From contig NZ_LS483403.1 in NCBI RefSeq assembly GCF_900475675.1, forward strand, positions 186,001 through 250,000: a stretch of DNA of 64,000 nt. The letters run 5' to 3'. A program made the position numbers and the translations under genes. The notes under the pieces are model-generated. The model was not told the origin of the DNA. It made no database searches and saw only the letters and a program-made list of their open reading frames with translations. This document shows, piece after piece, positions 46,869-59,872 of the stretch. Source of the DNA: Streptococcus lutetiensis (lineage in GTDB: Bacteria > Bacillota > Bacilli > Lactobacillales > Streptococcaceae). The stretch's first letter is position 1; every line of letters starts with the position of its first letter.

Positions 46869-47381
46869 TTGAAGAAAAAAATCCTCTTAGTTGATGGTTA
46901 TAATATGATTGCCTTTTGGCAGGAAACACGTCAACTGTTTAAGAAAAATCAACTAGACGAAGCCAGAAATATCTTGCTACGTAAGTTAAATAACTATGCT
47001 CATTTTGAAAATCTTGACATCATCTGTGTTTTTGATGCACAATATGTCCCTGGAGTTCGTCAACGCTATGATCAATATAAAATTCAAGTCATCTTTACAG
47101 AAGAAGACGAGACTGCAGATTCTTACATTGAACGTACCGCTGCTGAATTAAACACACCCCGTAATCTTGTTGAAGTTGCGACCAGTGATTTGAATGAGCA
47201 GTGGACAGTTTTCTCTCAGGGAGCTTTACGCGTCTCGGCTCGTGAACTCGAACAACGTGTTAATACAGTCAAATCAGATTTGGATAAAATGTCTCAACAT
47301 ATTGATTTGACAACACCAAAATTACGCCCTTGGAACGACGGACAATTGGATAAATTGAAGCAATTGCTAGACGATATGTAG
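46869..47381 (+). CDS. rae1: NYN-domain endoribonuclease Rae1 (YacP)
   Basis: PIN/NYN-type nuclease of 170 residues that in B. subtilis cleaves mRNA in the ribosomal A site. The catalytic motif is ILLVDGYNMIAFWQ, with further acidic residues at VFDAQYVPG and TADSYIERTAAEL. The start chosen is TTG at 46869 because AAAGGA lies nine bases upstream; an ATG at 46851 (176 residues) has no site. The order cysE-cysS-mrnC-rlmB-rae1 is conserved with Bacillus. Confidence 0.87.
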   Translation: MKKKILLVDGYNMIAFWQETRQLFKKNQLDEARNILLRKLNNYAHFENLDIICVFDAQYVPGVRQRYDQYKIQVIFTEEDETADSYIERTAAELNTPRNLVEVATSDLNEQWTVFSQGALRVSARELEQRVNTVKSDLDKMSQHIDLTTPKLRPWNDGQLDKLKQLLDDM

Positions 47382-47409
47382 TTTAATCAGAAACAGACTT
47401 TTAAAAAAG

Positions 47410-47436
47410 AAGCTCGCGCAATGTGAGCTTTTTTGG
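47410..47436 (+). terminator. Intrinsic terminator after rae1
   Basis: AAGCTC (47410-47415) pairs with GAGCTT (47425-47430), then TTTTGG. An extended -10 TGGTATAAT (47434-47442) begins in its tail and probably serves degV. Confidence 0.75.
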
Positions 47437-47543
47437 TATAATAATTTAAAATCATTTGATTATCAAAGTATTATTTTGAAAATGAAAACTGATTTGATGT
47501 TAAAATGTCAGAAAAATCAGTGTTTGATAGTAAAGGAATAATT

Positions 47544-48404
47544 ATGACTTTTAAATTAATAACAGATTCAACAGCTGATTTAGATGAAGAATGGGCAAAC
47601 GCTCACGATGTTGAAATTTTAGGATTAACCATTCAATTAGACGGAAAAACATACGAAACTGTCGGTGAGAACCGTTTAACGAGTGAAGTATTGCTTGAAA
47701 GCATGAAAAATGGTGGCAAGCCAACCACTAGTCAAGTTAATGTGGGACAATTTGAAGAAAGCTTTCGACATCATGCTCAAAATGGGGACAAAGTACTTTA
47801 TTTGGCATTTTCATCTGTTCTTTCAGGAACGTATCAAAGCTCTATGATTGCGCGTGATATCGTTTTGGAAGAATTCCCGCAAGCTACTATTGAAATTGTT
47901 GATACTTTGGCTGCTGCTGGCGGTGAAGGTTACTTGTCCATTTTAGCAGCGCAAGCGCGTGATGAAGGAAAATCTCTTGAAGAAACCGAAGCAATAATTA
48001 TTGATATTTTGCCACGTTTAAGAACCTATTTCTTGGTTGATGACCTTTATCATCTTATGCGTGGAGGACGTTTATCAAAAACGTCAGCTATTATGGGAAG
48101 TTTAGCAAATATCAAGCCACTTTTGTGGATTGAACCATCTGGAAAGTTAGTTCCATTAGCCAAAGTTCGTGGACGTAAAAAAGCCTTGAAAGAAGTCGTT
48201 TCCCAAGCAACACAATCATTAGCACATGACACAGCCGTTGTTGCCTATGCTAATGACATCGAAGGTGCTGAAATACTCAAAAAATCATTACTAGAACATG
48301 AAGATGTTGACCATGTCCTCATTATGCCACTAGGACCAGTCATTTCTGCCCACGTAGGACCAGGGACATTAGCTGTCTTTTCAATCGGAAAAGAAGCAAG
48401 ATAA
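47544..48404 (+). CDS. DegV-family fatty-acid-binding protein
   Basis: 286 residues with the DegV fold. The N-terminal signature is [14 protein letters not shown], followed by [17 protein letters not shown], which lines the fatty-acid pocket. Family members (FakB) present fatty acids to the kinase FakA for phosphorylation and phospholipid synthesis; whether this paralogue does so cannot be told. The start ATG at 47544 follows AAAGGAATAATT; a frame from 47505 without a site was rejected. Two extended -10 elements lie upstream (47434-47442 and near 47508-47516). Confidence 0.88.
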   Translation: MTFKLITDSTADLDEEWANAHDVEILGLTIQLDGKTYETVGENRLTSEVLLESMKNGGKPTTSQVNVGQFEESFRHHAQNGDKVLYLAFSSVLSGTYQSSMIARDIVLEEFPQATIEIVDTLAAAGGEGYLSILAAQARDEGKSLEETEAIIIDILPRLRTYFLVDDLYHLMRGGRLSKTSAIMGSLANIKPLLWIEPSGKLVPLAKVRGRKKALKEVVSQATQSLAHDTAVVAYANDIEGAEILKKSLLEHEDVDHVLIMPLGPVISAHVGPGTLAVFSIGKEAR

Positions 48405-48410
48405 TAGAGA

Positions 48411-48443
48411 AAGGTTAGAATAGTAAGTTCTAGCCTTCTTATT
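48411..48443 (+). terminator. Intrinsic terminator after degV
   Basis: AAGGTTAGAA (48411-48420) and TTCTAGCCTT (48428-48437) form a 10-bp stem with one T-G pair, followed by CTTATTT. Confidence 0.75.
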
Positions 48444-48500
48444 TATAGCTAGCCATAAGAAAATTCTATACCTGATTTCCTCCATATTCGACTGATGAAG

Positions 48501-48509
48501 TGATATAAT
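48501..48509 (+). promoter_or_regulatory. Extended -10 promoter of the panE-type gene
   Basis: TG-A-TATAAT with the hexamer at 48504-48509. Predicted start near 48516, 19 bases before the ATG. Confidence 0.55.
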
Positions 48510-48534
48510 TTTTAAAATCAAAGGAGGAAAAGAC

Positions 48535-49491
48535 ATGGCTTTGACTTATGCTGTACTTGGAAGTGGTGCAATGGGACTACGTTTTGGGCTGCTATTAAAA
48601 GAACACCTCGGTGCTCAAGTGGATTTTATTGATACGTGGAAAGAGCAAATCGACACGATTAGAAAACAAGGTGGTGTTTATCAATCACGTGATGGTAAAA
48701 ATCGTCATCTGATTCCGATTAGCATTCAGACACCAGAAGAATACCAAGGAAAACCAGATGTTTTTATCATTTTTGATAAACAAATGCATTTGTCGCAATT
48801 ACTCGAACGAAGCAAGCATTTCTTCCACGAAAATCAATATGTTTTCACAGGAATGAACGGCATGGGACATATCGAGAAAATAAATCTCTATTTTGCGCCT
48901 GAAAAAGTTTTAGCAGGAACTTGTCTGATTGGAACGGTCTTGAAAGACGCAGGAAATGTTGATTTTATTGGAAAAGCAGGTGCTGGTTCTATTAATATAG
49001 CCGCTCAATCAGGAACGGTCGATGATGTTCAAAAGCAGATAATAACTGAATTTGAAGCCTCAAACCTCAATCCAAATCTGACTGATAATTTTTTAGGAAC
49101 ACTTTACACAAAAGTTGTGTTCAATTCTGTCATCAATACCATTTGTACCCTTTTTGAAATTCGTATGGGACAATTCATTGATTACGAAGGTGCCGAAAAA
49201 CTAGGACGTCAATTAATTGATGAAGCTTATAACGTTGCCGAATTAGCGGGCATTACTCCTCTGAATAGTCGTGATGAAGAATGGGAGACCATTCGGTATG
49301 TTAGCGCGGAAACAAGTCCTCTGCATTATCCGTCAATGTACCAAGATATGAACAAAGGACGTCAGACAGAAGTTGATTATATCAATGGTTATATCTATGA
49401 TTTAGGCAGGACTTATGATTATCAAGCAAAAACGCATGACTTTTTACGCCACTTAGTTCACTTAGCAGAAAATATCCGTAAATTCCGCTAA
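48535..49491 (+). CDS. panE: Ketopantoate reductase family protein
   Basis: 318-residue NADPH-dependent reductase of the ApbA/PanE family. It has the Rossmann motif VLGSGAMGLRFGLLLKEH and catalytic regions NPNLTDNFLGTLYTKVVFNS with the Lys of the family, and SPLHYPSMYQDMNKGRQTEV near the C-terminus. It should reduce 2-dehydropantoate to pantoate for CoA synthesis, but related 2-keto acid reductases share the fold, so the substrate is uncertain. AAAGGAGGAAAAGAC precedes the ATG. An IS element follows directly. Confidence 0.85.
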   Translation: MALTYAVLGSGAMGLRFGLLLKEHLGAQVDFIDTWKEQIDTIRKQGGVYQSRDGKNRHLIPISIQTPEEYQGKPDVFIIFDKQMHLSQLLERSKHFFHENQYVFTGMNGMGHIEKINLYFAPEKVLAGTCLIGTVLKDAGNVDFIGKAGAGSINIAAQSGTVDDVQKQIITEFEASNLNPNLTDNFLGTLYTKVVFNSVINTICTLFEIRMGQFIDYEGAEKLGRQLIDEAYNVAELAGITPLNSRDEEWETIRYVSAETSPLHYPSMYQDMNKGRQTEVDYINGYIYDLGRTYDYQAKTHDFLRHLVHLAENIRKFR

Positions 49492-49505
49492 GCGTTTTCT
49501 ATGAA

Positions 49506-50596
49506 AAAGAAGAAAAATTGGAAAGTTCTAAAATGAAGTTAGCCACCTAAGGGTATCAAAAAACATCGCAGAGAGATATAATTGTAATCACCACAACAAC
49601 AATTAGAAAGACTCTGAGATGCAACACTAAAAAGTAAACATTTAACACTAACTGAACGTAGAATGATTGAACATTGGCCTCAAGAAGGGCTCTCAAATCG
49701 TGAAATCGCTAGGAGATTAGCTAAAGCTCCTCAAACCATTCACAACGAAGTCAAACGTGGTCAGGTTAGACAACAAGTGCGTAAAGGAAAATTTGAAGTG
49801 ATCTACTCAGCTGATTTTGCTCAAAAAGCCTATCAAAACAATCGCAAACGTTCTGTTAAACAAGTCTCCCTAACCAAGGGACTCAAAGAAAAGATAACTC
49901 ACTACATCGAACAGAAATACTCTCCCGAGATGATGGTAAAGTCAAAAGGGATACCTGTTCCCATCTCCACCATTTACTACTGGATTCATCATGGACACTT
50001 AGGATTGACCAAGGCTGATATGCTTTATCCTCGACAAGAGAAAGCTAAGAAAAAGCATGCTAGTCCCAATTTTAAGCCAGCTGGAAAGTCTATTGAGGAA
50101 CGACCAGAAAGTATTAATAAGCGTGAGAATATCGGTGATTTTGAAATTGATACGGTTATTCAAACACGGGCAAAAAACGAGTGTCTGTTGACTCTAACCG
50201 ATAGAAAGAGTCGTTATCAAATCATTCGAGTCATTCCCGATAAGTCCGCGGCTTCAGTCAATCAAGCTCTGAAAGCAATCCTCAAGGATTATCAAATGAA
50301 TTCTATCACAGCTGATAACGGGGCTGAGTTCAGTCGTTTAGCGGAAGTTTTTGACCCTACTCATATCTATTATGCCCACCCGTATTATTCTTGGGAGCGT
50401 GGTACTAATGAGAATCATAATAGACTCATCCGGCGTTGGTTGCCTAAGGGAAGCAAAAATGCGACTCAACAACAAGTCGCATTTATTGAAAACTGGATTA
50501 ACAACTATCCAAAGAAACTATTCAATTATAAATCTCCTAAAGAGTTTTTACAGGCTGGCTAATTTGAACTTGAAATTTGGCAAAGAAGAAAAATTG
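49506..50596 (+). mobile_element. IS30-family element with 15-base flanking direct repeats
   Basis: AAAGAAGAAAAATTG occurs exactly at 49506-49520 and 50582-50596. The about 1,061 bases between hold one transposase gene. The inner ends have an imperfect inverted repeat of about 26 bases, best conserved at TTAGCCA (about 49539-49545 and the complement of TGGCTAA, 50556-50562). Size and gene content fit the IS30 family. Its right end lies about 45 bases before the rplM -35. Confidence 0.75.
49663..50562 (+). CDS. IS30-family transposase (N-terminus damaged)
   Basis: DDE transposase. The N-terminal helix-turn-helix reads GLSNREIARRLAKAPQTIHN, and the catalytic triad is in GDFEIDTVI, ITADNGAEF and RGTNENHNRLIRRWLPKGS. 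The 299 residues from the ATG at 49663 miss about 15 codons seen in the family. Homology extends upstream in frame (KHLTLTERRMIEHW), but the expected ATG at 49619 reads only ATG CAA CAC then TAA in another frame. The ATG at 49663 has no ribosome-binding site. It is therefore either inactive or weakly expressed. Confidence 0.85.
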   Translation: MIEHWPQEGLSNREIARRLAKAPQTIHNEVKRGQVRQQVRKGKFEVIYSADFAQKAYQNNRKRSVKQVSLTKGLKEKITHYIEQKYSPEMMVKSKGIPVPISTIYYWIHHGHLGLTKADMLYPRQEKAKKKHASPNFKPAGKSIEERPESINKRENIGDFEIDTVIQTRAKNECLLTLTDRKSRYQIIRVIPDKSAASVNQALKAILKDYQMNSITADNGAEFSRLAEVFDPTHIYYAHPYYSWERGTNENHNRLIRRWLPKGSKNATQQQVAFIENWINNYPKKLFNYKSPKEFLQAG

Positions 50597-50628
50597 CTAA
50601 AAAACTTAGAAAAGAGGGTAGGTAAGTG

Positions 50629-50768
50629 TTGACTTGGTACCACTTTTTTTGGTATTATAATAAATGGTATTGTTTACCCCATTTGTAAGGCCCCGGAACC
50701 TTTCAAATAACTCGTGGACCGGAACATCCACACTTTGTAAACAAAAACGAATTCGTATAGGAGAACTC
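50629..50768 (+). promoter_or_regulatory. rplM-rpsI promoter and L13-type leader
   Basis: TTGACT (50629-50634), 18 bases, TATTAT (50653-50658). The about 100-base leader has GGCCCCGGAACCTTT and GTGGACCGGAACATCCAC segments. The latter forms a hairpin (GTGGA with TCCAC), which resembles known Firmicutes L13 leaders used for autoregulation. The IS30 element ends only about 32-45 bases upstream of the -35. Confidence 0.65.
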
Positions 50769-51215
50769 ATGAACAAAACAACATTCATGGCTAAACCAGG
50801 CCAAGTTGAACGTAAATGGTACGTTGTTGACGCAACAGATGTACCTCTTGGACGTCTTTCTGCAGTAGTTGCTAGCGTACTTCGCGGAAAAAACAAACCA
50901 ACATTTACACCACACACTGATACAGGTGATTTCGTTATCGTTATCAATGCTGAAAAAGTTAAATTAACTGGTAAAAAAGCAACTGATAAAATCTACTACA
51001 CTCACTCAATGTATCCAGGTGGTTTGAAACAAATTTCAGCTGGTGAACTTCGTTCTAAAAATGCTGTTCGCTTGATTGAAAAATCAGTTAAAGGCATGCT
51101 TCCACACAACACTCTTGGACGTGCACAAGGCATGAAATTGAAAGTCTTTGTAGGTAGCGAGCATACACATGCTGCACAACAACCAGAAGCACTTGATATC
51201 AAAGGACTTATCTAA
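50769..51215 (+). CDS. rplM: 50S ribosomal protein L13
   Basis: Early-assembling large-subunit protein, 148 residues as usual. Typical segments are [39 protein letters not shown] and [20 protein letters not shown]. The start [17 protein letters not shown] follows TAGGAGAACTC; a longer frame from 50664 covers the leader RNA and was rejected. It is cotranscribed with rpsI. Confidence 0.98.
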   Translation: MNKTTFMAKPGQVERKWYVVDATDVPLGRLSAVVASVLRGKNKPTFTPHTDTGDFVIVINAEKVKLTGKKATDKIYYTHSMYPGGLKQISAGELRSKNAVRLIEKSVKGMLPHNTLGRAQGMKLKVFVGSEHTHAAQQPEALDIKGLI

Positions 51216-51237
51216 GAGAGAAAGGAGCATCTATTAA

Positions 51238-51630
51238 ATGGCACAAGCACAATACACAGGTACTGGTCGTCGTAAAAACGCTGTTGCACGCGTACGTTTG
51301 GTCCCAGGTACTGGTAAAATCACAGTTAACAAAAAAGATGTAGAAGAATACATCCCACATGCTGACCTTCGTCTTGTTATCAACCAACCATTCGCAGTTA
51401 CTTCAACTGTTGGTTCATACGACGTTTTCGTTAATGTTGTAGGTGGTGGTTACGCAGGTCAATCAGGAGCTATTCGTCACGGTATCGCTCGCGCATTGCT
51501 TCAAGTAGACCCAGACTTCCGTGATTCATTGAAACGCGCTGGTCTTCTTACACGTGATGCACGTATGGTTGAACGTAAAAAACCAGGTCTTAAAAAAGCT
51601 CGTAAAGCTTCACAATTCTCAAAACGTTAA
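51238..51630 (+). CDS. rpsI: 30S ribosomal protein S9
   Basis: Small-subunit head protein whose C-terminal Arg reaches the P-site tRNA; 130 residues. It shows the signature [19 protein letters not shown] and the basic end [31 protein letters not shown] precedes the ATG. It ends the rplM-rpsI operon. Confidence 0.98.
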   Translation: MAQAQYTGTGRRKNAVARVRLVPGTGKITVNKKDVEEYIPHADLRLVINQPFAVTSTVGSYDVFVNVVGGGYAGQSGAIRHGIARALLQVDPDFRDSLKRAGLLTRDARMVERKKPGLKKARKASQFSKR

Positions 51631-51650
51631 TCCGTTTTTCAGATTTGTAC

Positions 51651-51681
51651 AAAAGAACACTCTTTGGGGTGTTCTTTTTTG
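51651..51681 (+). terminator. Intrinsic terminator after rpsI
   Basis: AAAAGAACAC (51651-51660) pairs with GTGTTCTTTT (51669-51678), with further T bases. Confidence 0.88.
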
Positions 51682-51867
51682 CTTTTGAAAAAATTATTGG
51701 AGTAGGATTTTAGAGAAGGGACTCAAAATACAGTCATGTGCCTCTTAAAATGCCTGAAAGAGTCTTAGTGTCCTATAAAAGGGAAAAGTAATAGAAGGTG
51801 ATTTGATGCTTAAATAGAGCCTGTGAGAGCGTCTACTAGAATAAATCAAAAAAACTTAAAAAACATA

Positions 51868-52091
51868 TTGACAGTATAGATGAAGTTTAGTATACTAAAT
51901 AAGCTGTTGTTTGAGGCAGCAAATATTTCAAAAATGCTTTGAAAAAAGTTCAAAAAACTTCTTGACAAAGCATTGAAGAAATGCTATACTAATATAGCTG
52001 TTGTTCGAGAGGGCGACAGAAACAAGTTTGAAAAGAGTTTGAAACTTTCTTGAAAAAAGATGTTGACAACGCGCTTCAAATTTGATAGAAT
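51868..52091 (+). promoter_or_regulatory. Three tandem rRNA promoters
   Basis: P1: TTGACA (51868-51873) and TATACT (51891-51896). P2: TTGACA (51962-51967) and TATACT (51985-51990). P3: TTGACA (52063-52068) and TAGAAT (52086-52091). All spacers are 17 bases. A/T-rich tracts before each could act as UP elements. Each start is followed by a similar GTTGTYTGAG-like leader. A boxA-like CTTTGAAAACTG lies near 52122. The 51,683-51,867 stretch holds no gene. Confidence 0.88.
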
Positions 52092-52212
52092 ATAGAAGTT
52101 GTCTCGAGTAAGACAAAGACCTTTGAAAACTGAACAATACGAACCAAACGTGCGGGTTACGGAAGTAACCTGTCAAAAAACGATAAATCTGTCAGTGACA
52201 GAATGAGAACAA

Positions 52213-53769
<1,557 letters not shown>

Positions 53770-53816
53770 ATAAACGGAAGCACGTTTGGGTATTGTTTAG
53801 TTTTGAGAGGTCTTGT

Positions 53817-53889
53817 GGGGCCTTAGCTCAGCTGGGAGAGCGCCTGCTTTGCACGCAGGAGGTCAGCGGTTCGATCCCGCTAGGCTCCA
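53817..53889 (+). tRNA. tRNA-Ala (TGC)
   Basis: Cloverleaf of 73 bases in the 16S-23S spacer. Acceptor GGGGCCT pairs with AGGCTCC (one G-T), the anticodon loop is CTTTGCACG with anticodon TGC, and the T loop is GGTTCGATCCC. The 3' CCA is not encoded. Confidence 0.97.
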
Positions 53890-54036
53890 TTGAATCGAAA
53901 GATTCAAAAGATTGTCCATTGAAAATTGAATATCTATATCAAATTCCACGATTCAAGAAATTGAATTGTAGATAGTAACAAGAAATAAACCGAAACGCTG
54001 TGATTTAATGAGTTTAAGGTCAACAGACCAAAATAA

Positions 54037-56938
<2,902 letters not shown>

Positions 56939-57021
56939 AAGAAACGAGTCAATATTGACAGCGCGTAGGTTTCTTGTTAGAATATATAGGTATTCAATTT
57001 TGATTGGATAATCAATCATAG

Positions 57022-57137
57022 TTAAGTGACGATAGCCTAGGAGATACACCTGTTCCCATGCCGAACACAGAAGTTAAGCCCTAGCACGCCTGATGTAGTT
57101 GGGGGTTGCCCCCTGTTAGATATGGTAGTCGCTTAGC
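57022..57137 (+). rRNA. rrf: 5S ribosomal RNA
   Basis: About 116 bases. The terminal stem pairs TAAGTGAC with GTCGCTTA, and the conserved CCCATGCCGAACACAGAAGT loop is present. Confidence 0.96.
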
Positions 57138-57142
57138 ATTTA

Positions 57143-57216
57143 TCCGCCATAGCTCAGTTGGTAGTAGCGCATGACTGTTAATCATGATGTCGTAGGTTCG
57201 AGTCCTACTGGCGGAG
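57143..57216 (+). tRNA. tRNA-Asn (GTT)
   Basis: Cloverleaf of 74 bases directly after 5S rRNA. Acceptor TCCGCCA pairs with TGGCGGA, the anticodon loop is CTGTTAATC with anticodon GTT, and the T loop is GGTTCGAGTCC. No encoded CCA. Confidence 0.97.
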
Positions 57217-57236
57217 TTTAAAAGCGGTAGACGGAG

Positions 57237-57261
57237 AGCAACTCATTGAGTTGCTTTTTTT
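57237..57261 (+). terminator. rRNA operon terminator
   Basis: AGCAACTC, loop ATT, GAGTTGCT (57237-57255) and a T run. It ends the rrn-tRNA transcript and separates it from comX by about 20 bases. Confidence 0.9.
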
Positions 57262-57274
57262 CTGCTCTCATTTG

Positions 57275-57316
57275 GACATTTTTGTCATGTTCCTTTTTCC
57301 TAAATCTTTTTATAAT
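57275..57316 (+). promoter_or_regulatory. comX promoter with ComR-type operator
   Basis: GACA-TTTT-TGTC (57275-57286) is a perfect inverted repeat matching the core of the ComR box. It is followed by a T-rich spacer and TATAAT (57311-57316), without a -35. This layout matches ComRS-controlled comX promoters of the mutans, bovis and pyogenic streptococci. Confidence 0.75.
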
Positions 57317-57358
57317 AAGATTACTTTAAAAATAAAAGGGAAAAAGGAGATAGAAACA

Positions 57359-57835
57359 GTGGATTTTGAACGCTATTTTCAAACGGTTAAACCAATTATT
57401 TTAAAATTACGCCGTTATTATTTTGTCAAACTCTGGGATTATGAGGATTGGATTCAAGAGGGACGTATTATTTTCTTTGAACTTGTAGAGGAACATCCTG
57501 ATCTCTTAATTAATGAAGGCAAACGTTATAGCTACTTTAAAACAAAATTTTCTAACCATGTTAAAGATATTATCCGCCATCAGGAATCCTTTAAACGAAA
57601 ATTTAATCATATGCCTTATGAAGAAATTGGTGATATTAGTCACTGTGTACCCCAGGTATCTTTCTTTGAAGTCGCAGATTACGTGGCTTATCAGGATAGC
57701 TTAGCACGTTTACGAAGAACATTGGGAAGAGAAGATAGACTGAAGTTGGAAAAAGTGATTCGTGGGGAACGTTTTGAAGGGAAGAAAGACTTCTTAAAAA
57801 GCATTGAACCGTATTTCTCAGATTTTAGACCATAA
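57359..57835 (+). CDS. comX: Competence sigma factor ComX (SigX)
   Basis: Alternative sigma factor that switches on late competence genes for DNA uptake; 158 residues. Region 2-like features are DYEDWIQEGRIIFFELV and the strongly conserved YFKTKFSNHVKDIIRHQES, then PYEEIGDISH as in other streptococcal ComX proteins. The C-terminal region 4 is SLARLRRTLGREDRLKLEKV. The start is GTG at 57359 (VDFERYFQTV) with AAAAAGGAGA eight bases upstream; the longer frame from 57251 runs through the operator and rrn terminator. The position next to an rRNA operon is typical of comX. Confidence 0.92.
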   Translation: MDFERYFQTVKPIILKLRRYYFVKLWDYEDWIQEGRIIFFELVEEHPDLLINEGKRYSYFKTKFSNHVKDIIRHQESFKRKFNHMPYEEIGDISHCVPQVSFFEVADYVAYQDSLARLRRTLGREDRLKLEKVIRGERFEGKKDFLKSIEPYFSDFRP

Positions 57836-57868
57836 GAAAAGACCAGAGGATTCTGGCCTTTTCTTACT
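57834..57868 (+). terminator. Intrinsic terminator after comX
   Basis: AAGAAAAGACCAG (57834-57846) pairs with CTGGCCTTTTCTT (57853-57865) with one mismatch. Confidence 0.85.
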
Positions 57869-58027
57869 CTTCTGATCGGAAGAAAATCCAATTTTAGACT
57901 TAAAACATGAATATTTGTTTTAAATAATCTAAAATAATTCGTTATTAGCGAATTATTTTGCTAATTAAATGGAATTTTTCAGAAAATTGTGGTAAAATTG
58001 AACAAATATTAGTTTTGGAGGCTTCTC

Positions 58028-58294
58028 ATGAAAGCAATTATTACTGTTGTTGGAAAAGATAAAGCAGGTATTGTAGCAAGTGTTTCAGCAAAAATTGCTG
58101 AGTTTGGTTTTAATATTGATGATATTTCTCAAACTGTTTTGGATGATTTCTTCACAATGATGGCTGTTGTCTCATCTGATGAAAAACAAGATTTCACAAA
58201 ATTACGCTCTGAATTTGAAGCATATGGTGACACGCTCAACGTCAAAATTAACATTCAAAGCGCAGCGATTTTTGATGCTATGTACAATATTTAA
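58028..58294 (+). CDS. ACT-domain protein
   Basis: 88-residue single ACT domain ([40 protein letters not shown]), similar to GcvR-like or YkvX-type proteins that bind amino acids. Glu/Asp-rich C-terminal half. GGAGGCTTCTC precedes the ATG. It is 11 bases before a DUF711 gene and always seems to accompany it in Firmicutes, so it may be that protein's allosteric sensor. The ligand is unknown. Confidence 0.88.
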   Translation: MKAIITVVGKDKAGIVASVSAKIAEFGFNIDDISQTVLDDFFTMMAVVSSDEKQDFTKLRSEFEAYGDTLNVKINIQSAAIFDAMYNI

Positions 58295-58305
58295 GGAGGC
58301 TAGCT

Positions 58306-59643
58306 GTGGATATTAGACAAGTTACTGAAACAATTGCAATGATTGAAGAGCAAAATTTCGATGTTCGTACTATTACGATGGGAATTTCTCTTCTTGATTG
58401 TATCGATCCTGATATTAACAAAGCTGCTGATAAAGTTTATAAAAAAGTAGTTGAAAAAGCTGGTTCTCTTGTTGAAGTAGGAGACGAAATTGCTGCTGAG
58501 CTTGGTATTCCAATTGTAAATAAACGTGTTTCAGTTACACCAATTTCAATTATTGGAGCTGCAACTGATGCGACAGACTATCTTCCACTTGCACATGCTT
58601 TGGATAATGCTGCACATGAAATTGGTATTGATTTCATCGGTGGTTTCTCTGCTTTGGTTCAAAAAGGTTACCAAAAAGGTGATGAAATTTTGATTAATTC
58701 TATACCTCGTGCTCTTGCTGAAACAGAAAAAGTATGTTCATCTGTTAATATTGGCTCAACAAAATCTGGTATTAATATGACTGCCGTTGCTGACATGGGA
58801 CGTGTGATTAAAGAAACTGCTGAATTGTCTGATTTAGGTGCAGCTAAGTTAGTTGTATTTGCTAATGCGGTTGAAGATAATCCTTTCATGGCTGGAGCTT
58901 TCCATGGTGTTGGTGAAGCGGATGTTGTCATTAATGTCGGTGTTTCTGGTCCTGGTGTTGTCAAACGTGCTCTTGAAAAAGTTCGTGGTGAAAGCTTTGA
59001 TGTTGTTGCTGAAACTGTTAAGAAAACAGCCTTCAAAATTACTCGTATCGGTCAATTAGTTGGTCAGATGGCTAGTGAACGTTTAGGGGTTAAATTTGGT
59101 ATTGTTGACCTTTCACTCGCTCCTACACCAGCTGTCGGGGATTCTGTCGCTCGTGTTCTTGAAGAAATGGGACTTGAAGCAGTTGGTACGCACGGTACAA
59201 CAGCAGCACTTGCACTTTTAAATGACCAAGTTAAAAAAGGTGGTATCATGGCTTGTAACCAAGTTGGTGGTCTATCAGGTGCTTTCATTCCGGTTTCTGA
59301 AGATGAAGGAATGATTGCTGCTGTTCAAAATGGTTCCCTTAATTTAGAAAAACTTGAAGCTATGACTGCTATCTGTTCAGTTGGTTTGGATATGATTGCT
59401 ATTCCTGAGGATACTCCGCACGAAACAATTGCTGCTATGATTGCTGATGAAGCTGCTATTGGTGTTATTAATCAAAAAACAACAGCTGTTCGTATTATTC
59501 CTAAAGGTAAAGAAGGAGATATGATTGAATTTGGTGGACTTCTTGGTGCTGCACCAGTGATGCGTGTTAACCATAATTCGTCTGCTGATTTCATTCACCG
59601 TGGAGGTCAAATTCCTGCGCCTGTCCATAGCTTTAAAAACTAA
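58306..59643 (+). CDS. DUF711 family protein (UPF0210, PFL-like fold)
   Basis: 445-residue cytoplasmic protein of the conserved UPF0210/DUF711 family. Distinct segments include [20 protein letters not shown], then [20 protein letters not shown] and [20 protein letters not shown]. The structure of a homologue resembles pyruvate formate-lyase, but no reaction is established. The start is GTG with AAGGAGGCTAGCT upstream. It is coupled to the ACT-domain gene, so an amino-acid-regulated function is plausible but unproven. Confidence 0.88.
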   Translation: MDIRQVTETIAMIEEQNFDVRTITMGISLLDCIDPDINKAADKVYKKVVEKAGSLVEVGDEIAAELGIPIVNKRVSVTPISIIGAATDATDYLPLAHALDNAAHEIGIDFIGGFSALVQKGYQKGDEILINSIPRALAETEKVCSSVNIGSTKSGINMTAVADMGRVIKETAELSDLGAAKLVVFANAVEDNPFMAGAFHGVGEADVVINVGVSGPGVVKRALEKVRGESFDVVAETVKKTAFKITRIGQLVGQMASERLGVKFGIVDLSLAPTPAVGDSVARVLEEMGLEAVGTHGTTAALALLNDQVKKGGIMACNQVGGLSGAFIPVSEDEGMIAAVQNGSLNLEKLEAMTAICSVGLDMIAIPEDTPHETIAAMIADEAAIGVINQKTTAVRIIPKGKEGDMIEFGGLLGAAPVMRVNHNSSADFIHRGGQIPAPVHSFKN

Positions 59644-59670
59644 TCTGTTAATCATTTTTAGTCATAAAAT

Positions 59671-59706
59671 ATCTAGGGTGAAAGTAATTTTTGCCCTAGA
59701 TTTTTG
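59671..59706 (+). terminator. Intrinsic terminator after the DUF711 gene
   Basis: ATCTAGGG (59671-59678) pairs with CCCTAGAT (59694-59701), followed by TTTTG. Confidence 0.82.
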
Positions 59707-59783
59707 TTTGAAATCCTTCATTAAAAACTTGTCTGTTTCCTAATTAAGATTGTGTTTTGGACAAAGGAGTAAAGCGAAAAATA

Positions 59784-59792
59784 TGTTATAAT
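59784..59792 (+). promoter_or_regulatory. Extended -10 promoter of the phosphatase-wall hydrolase operon
   Basis: TG-T-TATAAT with hexamer 59787-59792. Predicted start near 59799, giving a leader of about 74 bases. No -35 at the correct distance. Confidence 0.55.
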
Positions 59793-59872
59793 AAAGTTGT
59801 ATTAAAGTCTTAAATTACTATTTATTTTGTTATCACTATTTCTGTTTGTTTCTAGTTTATAGGAGGAAGCCA

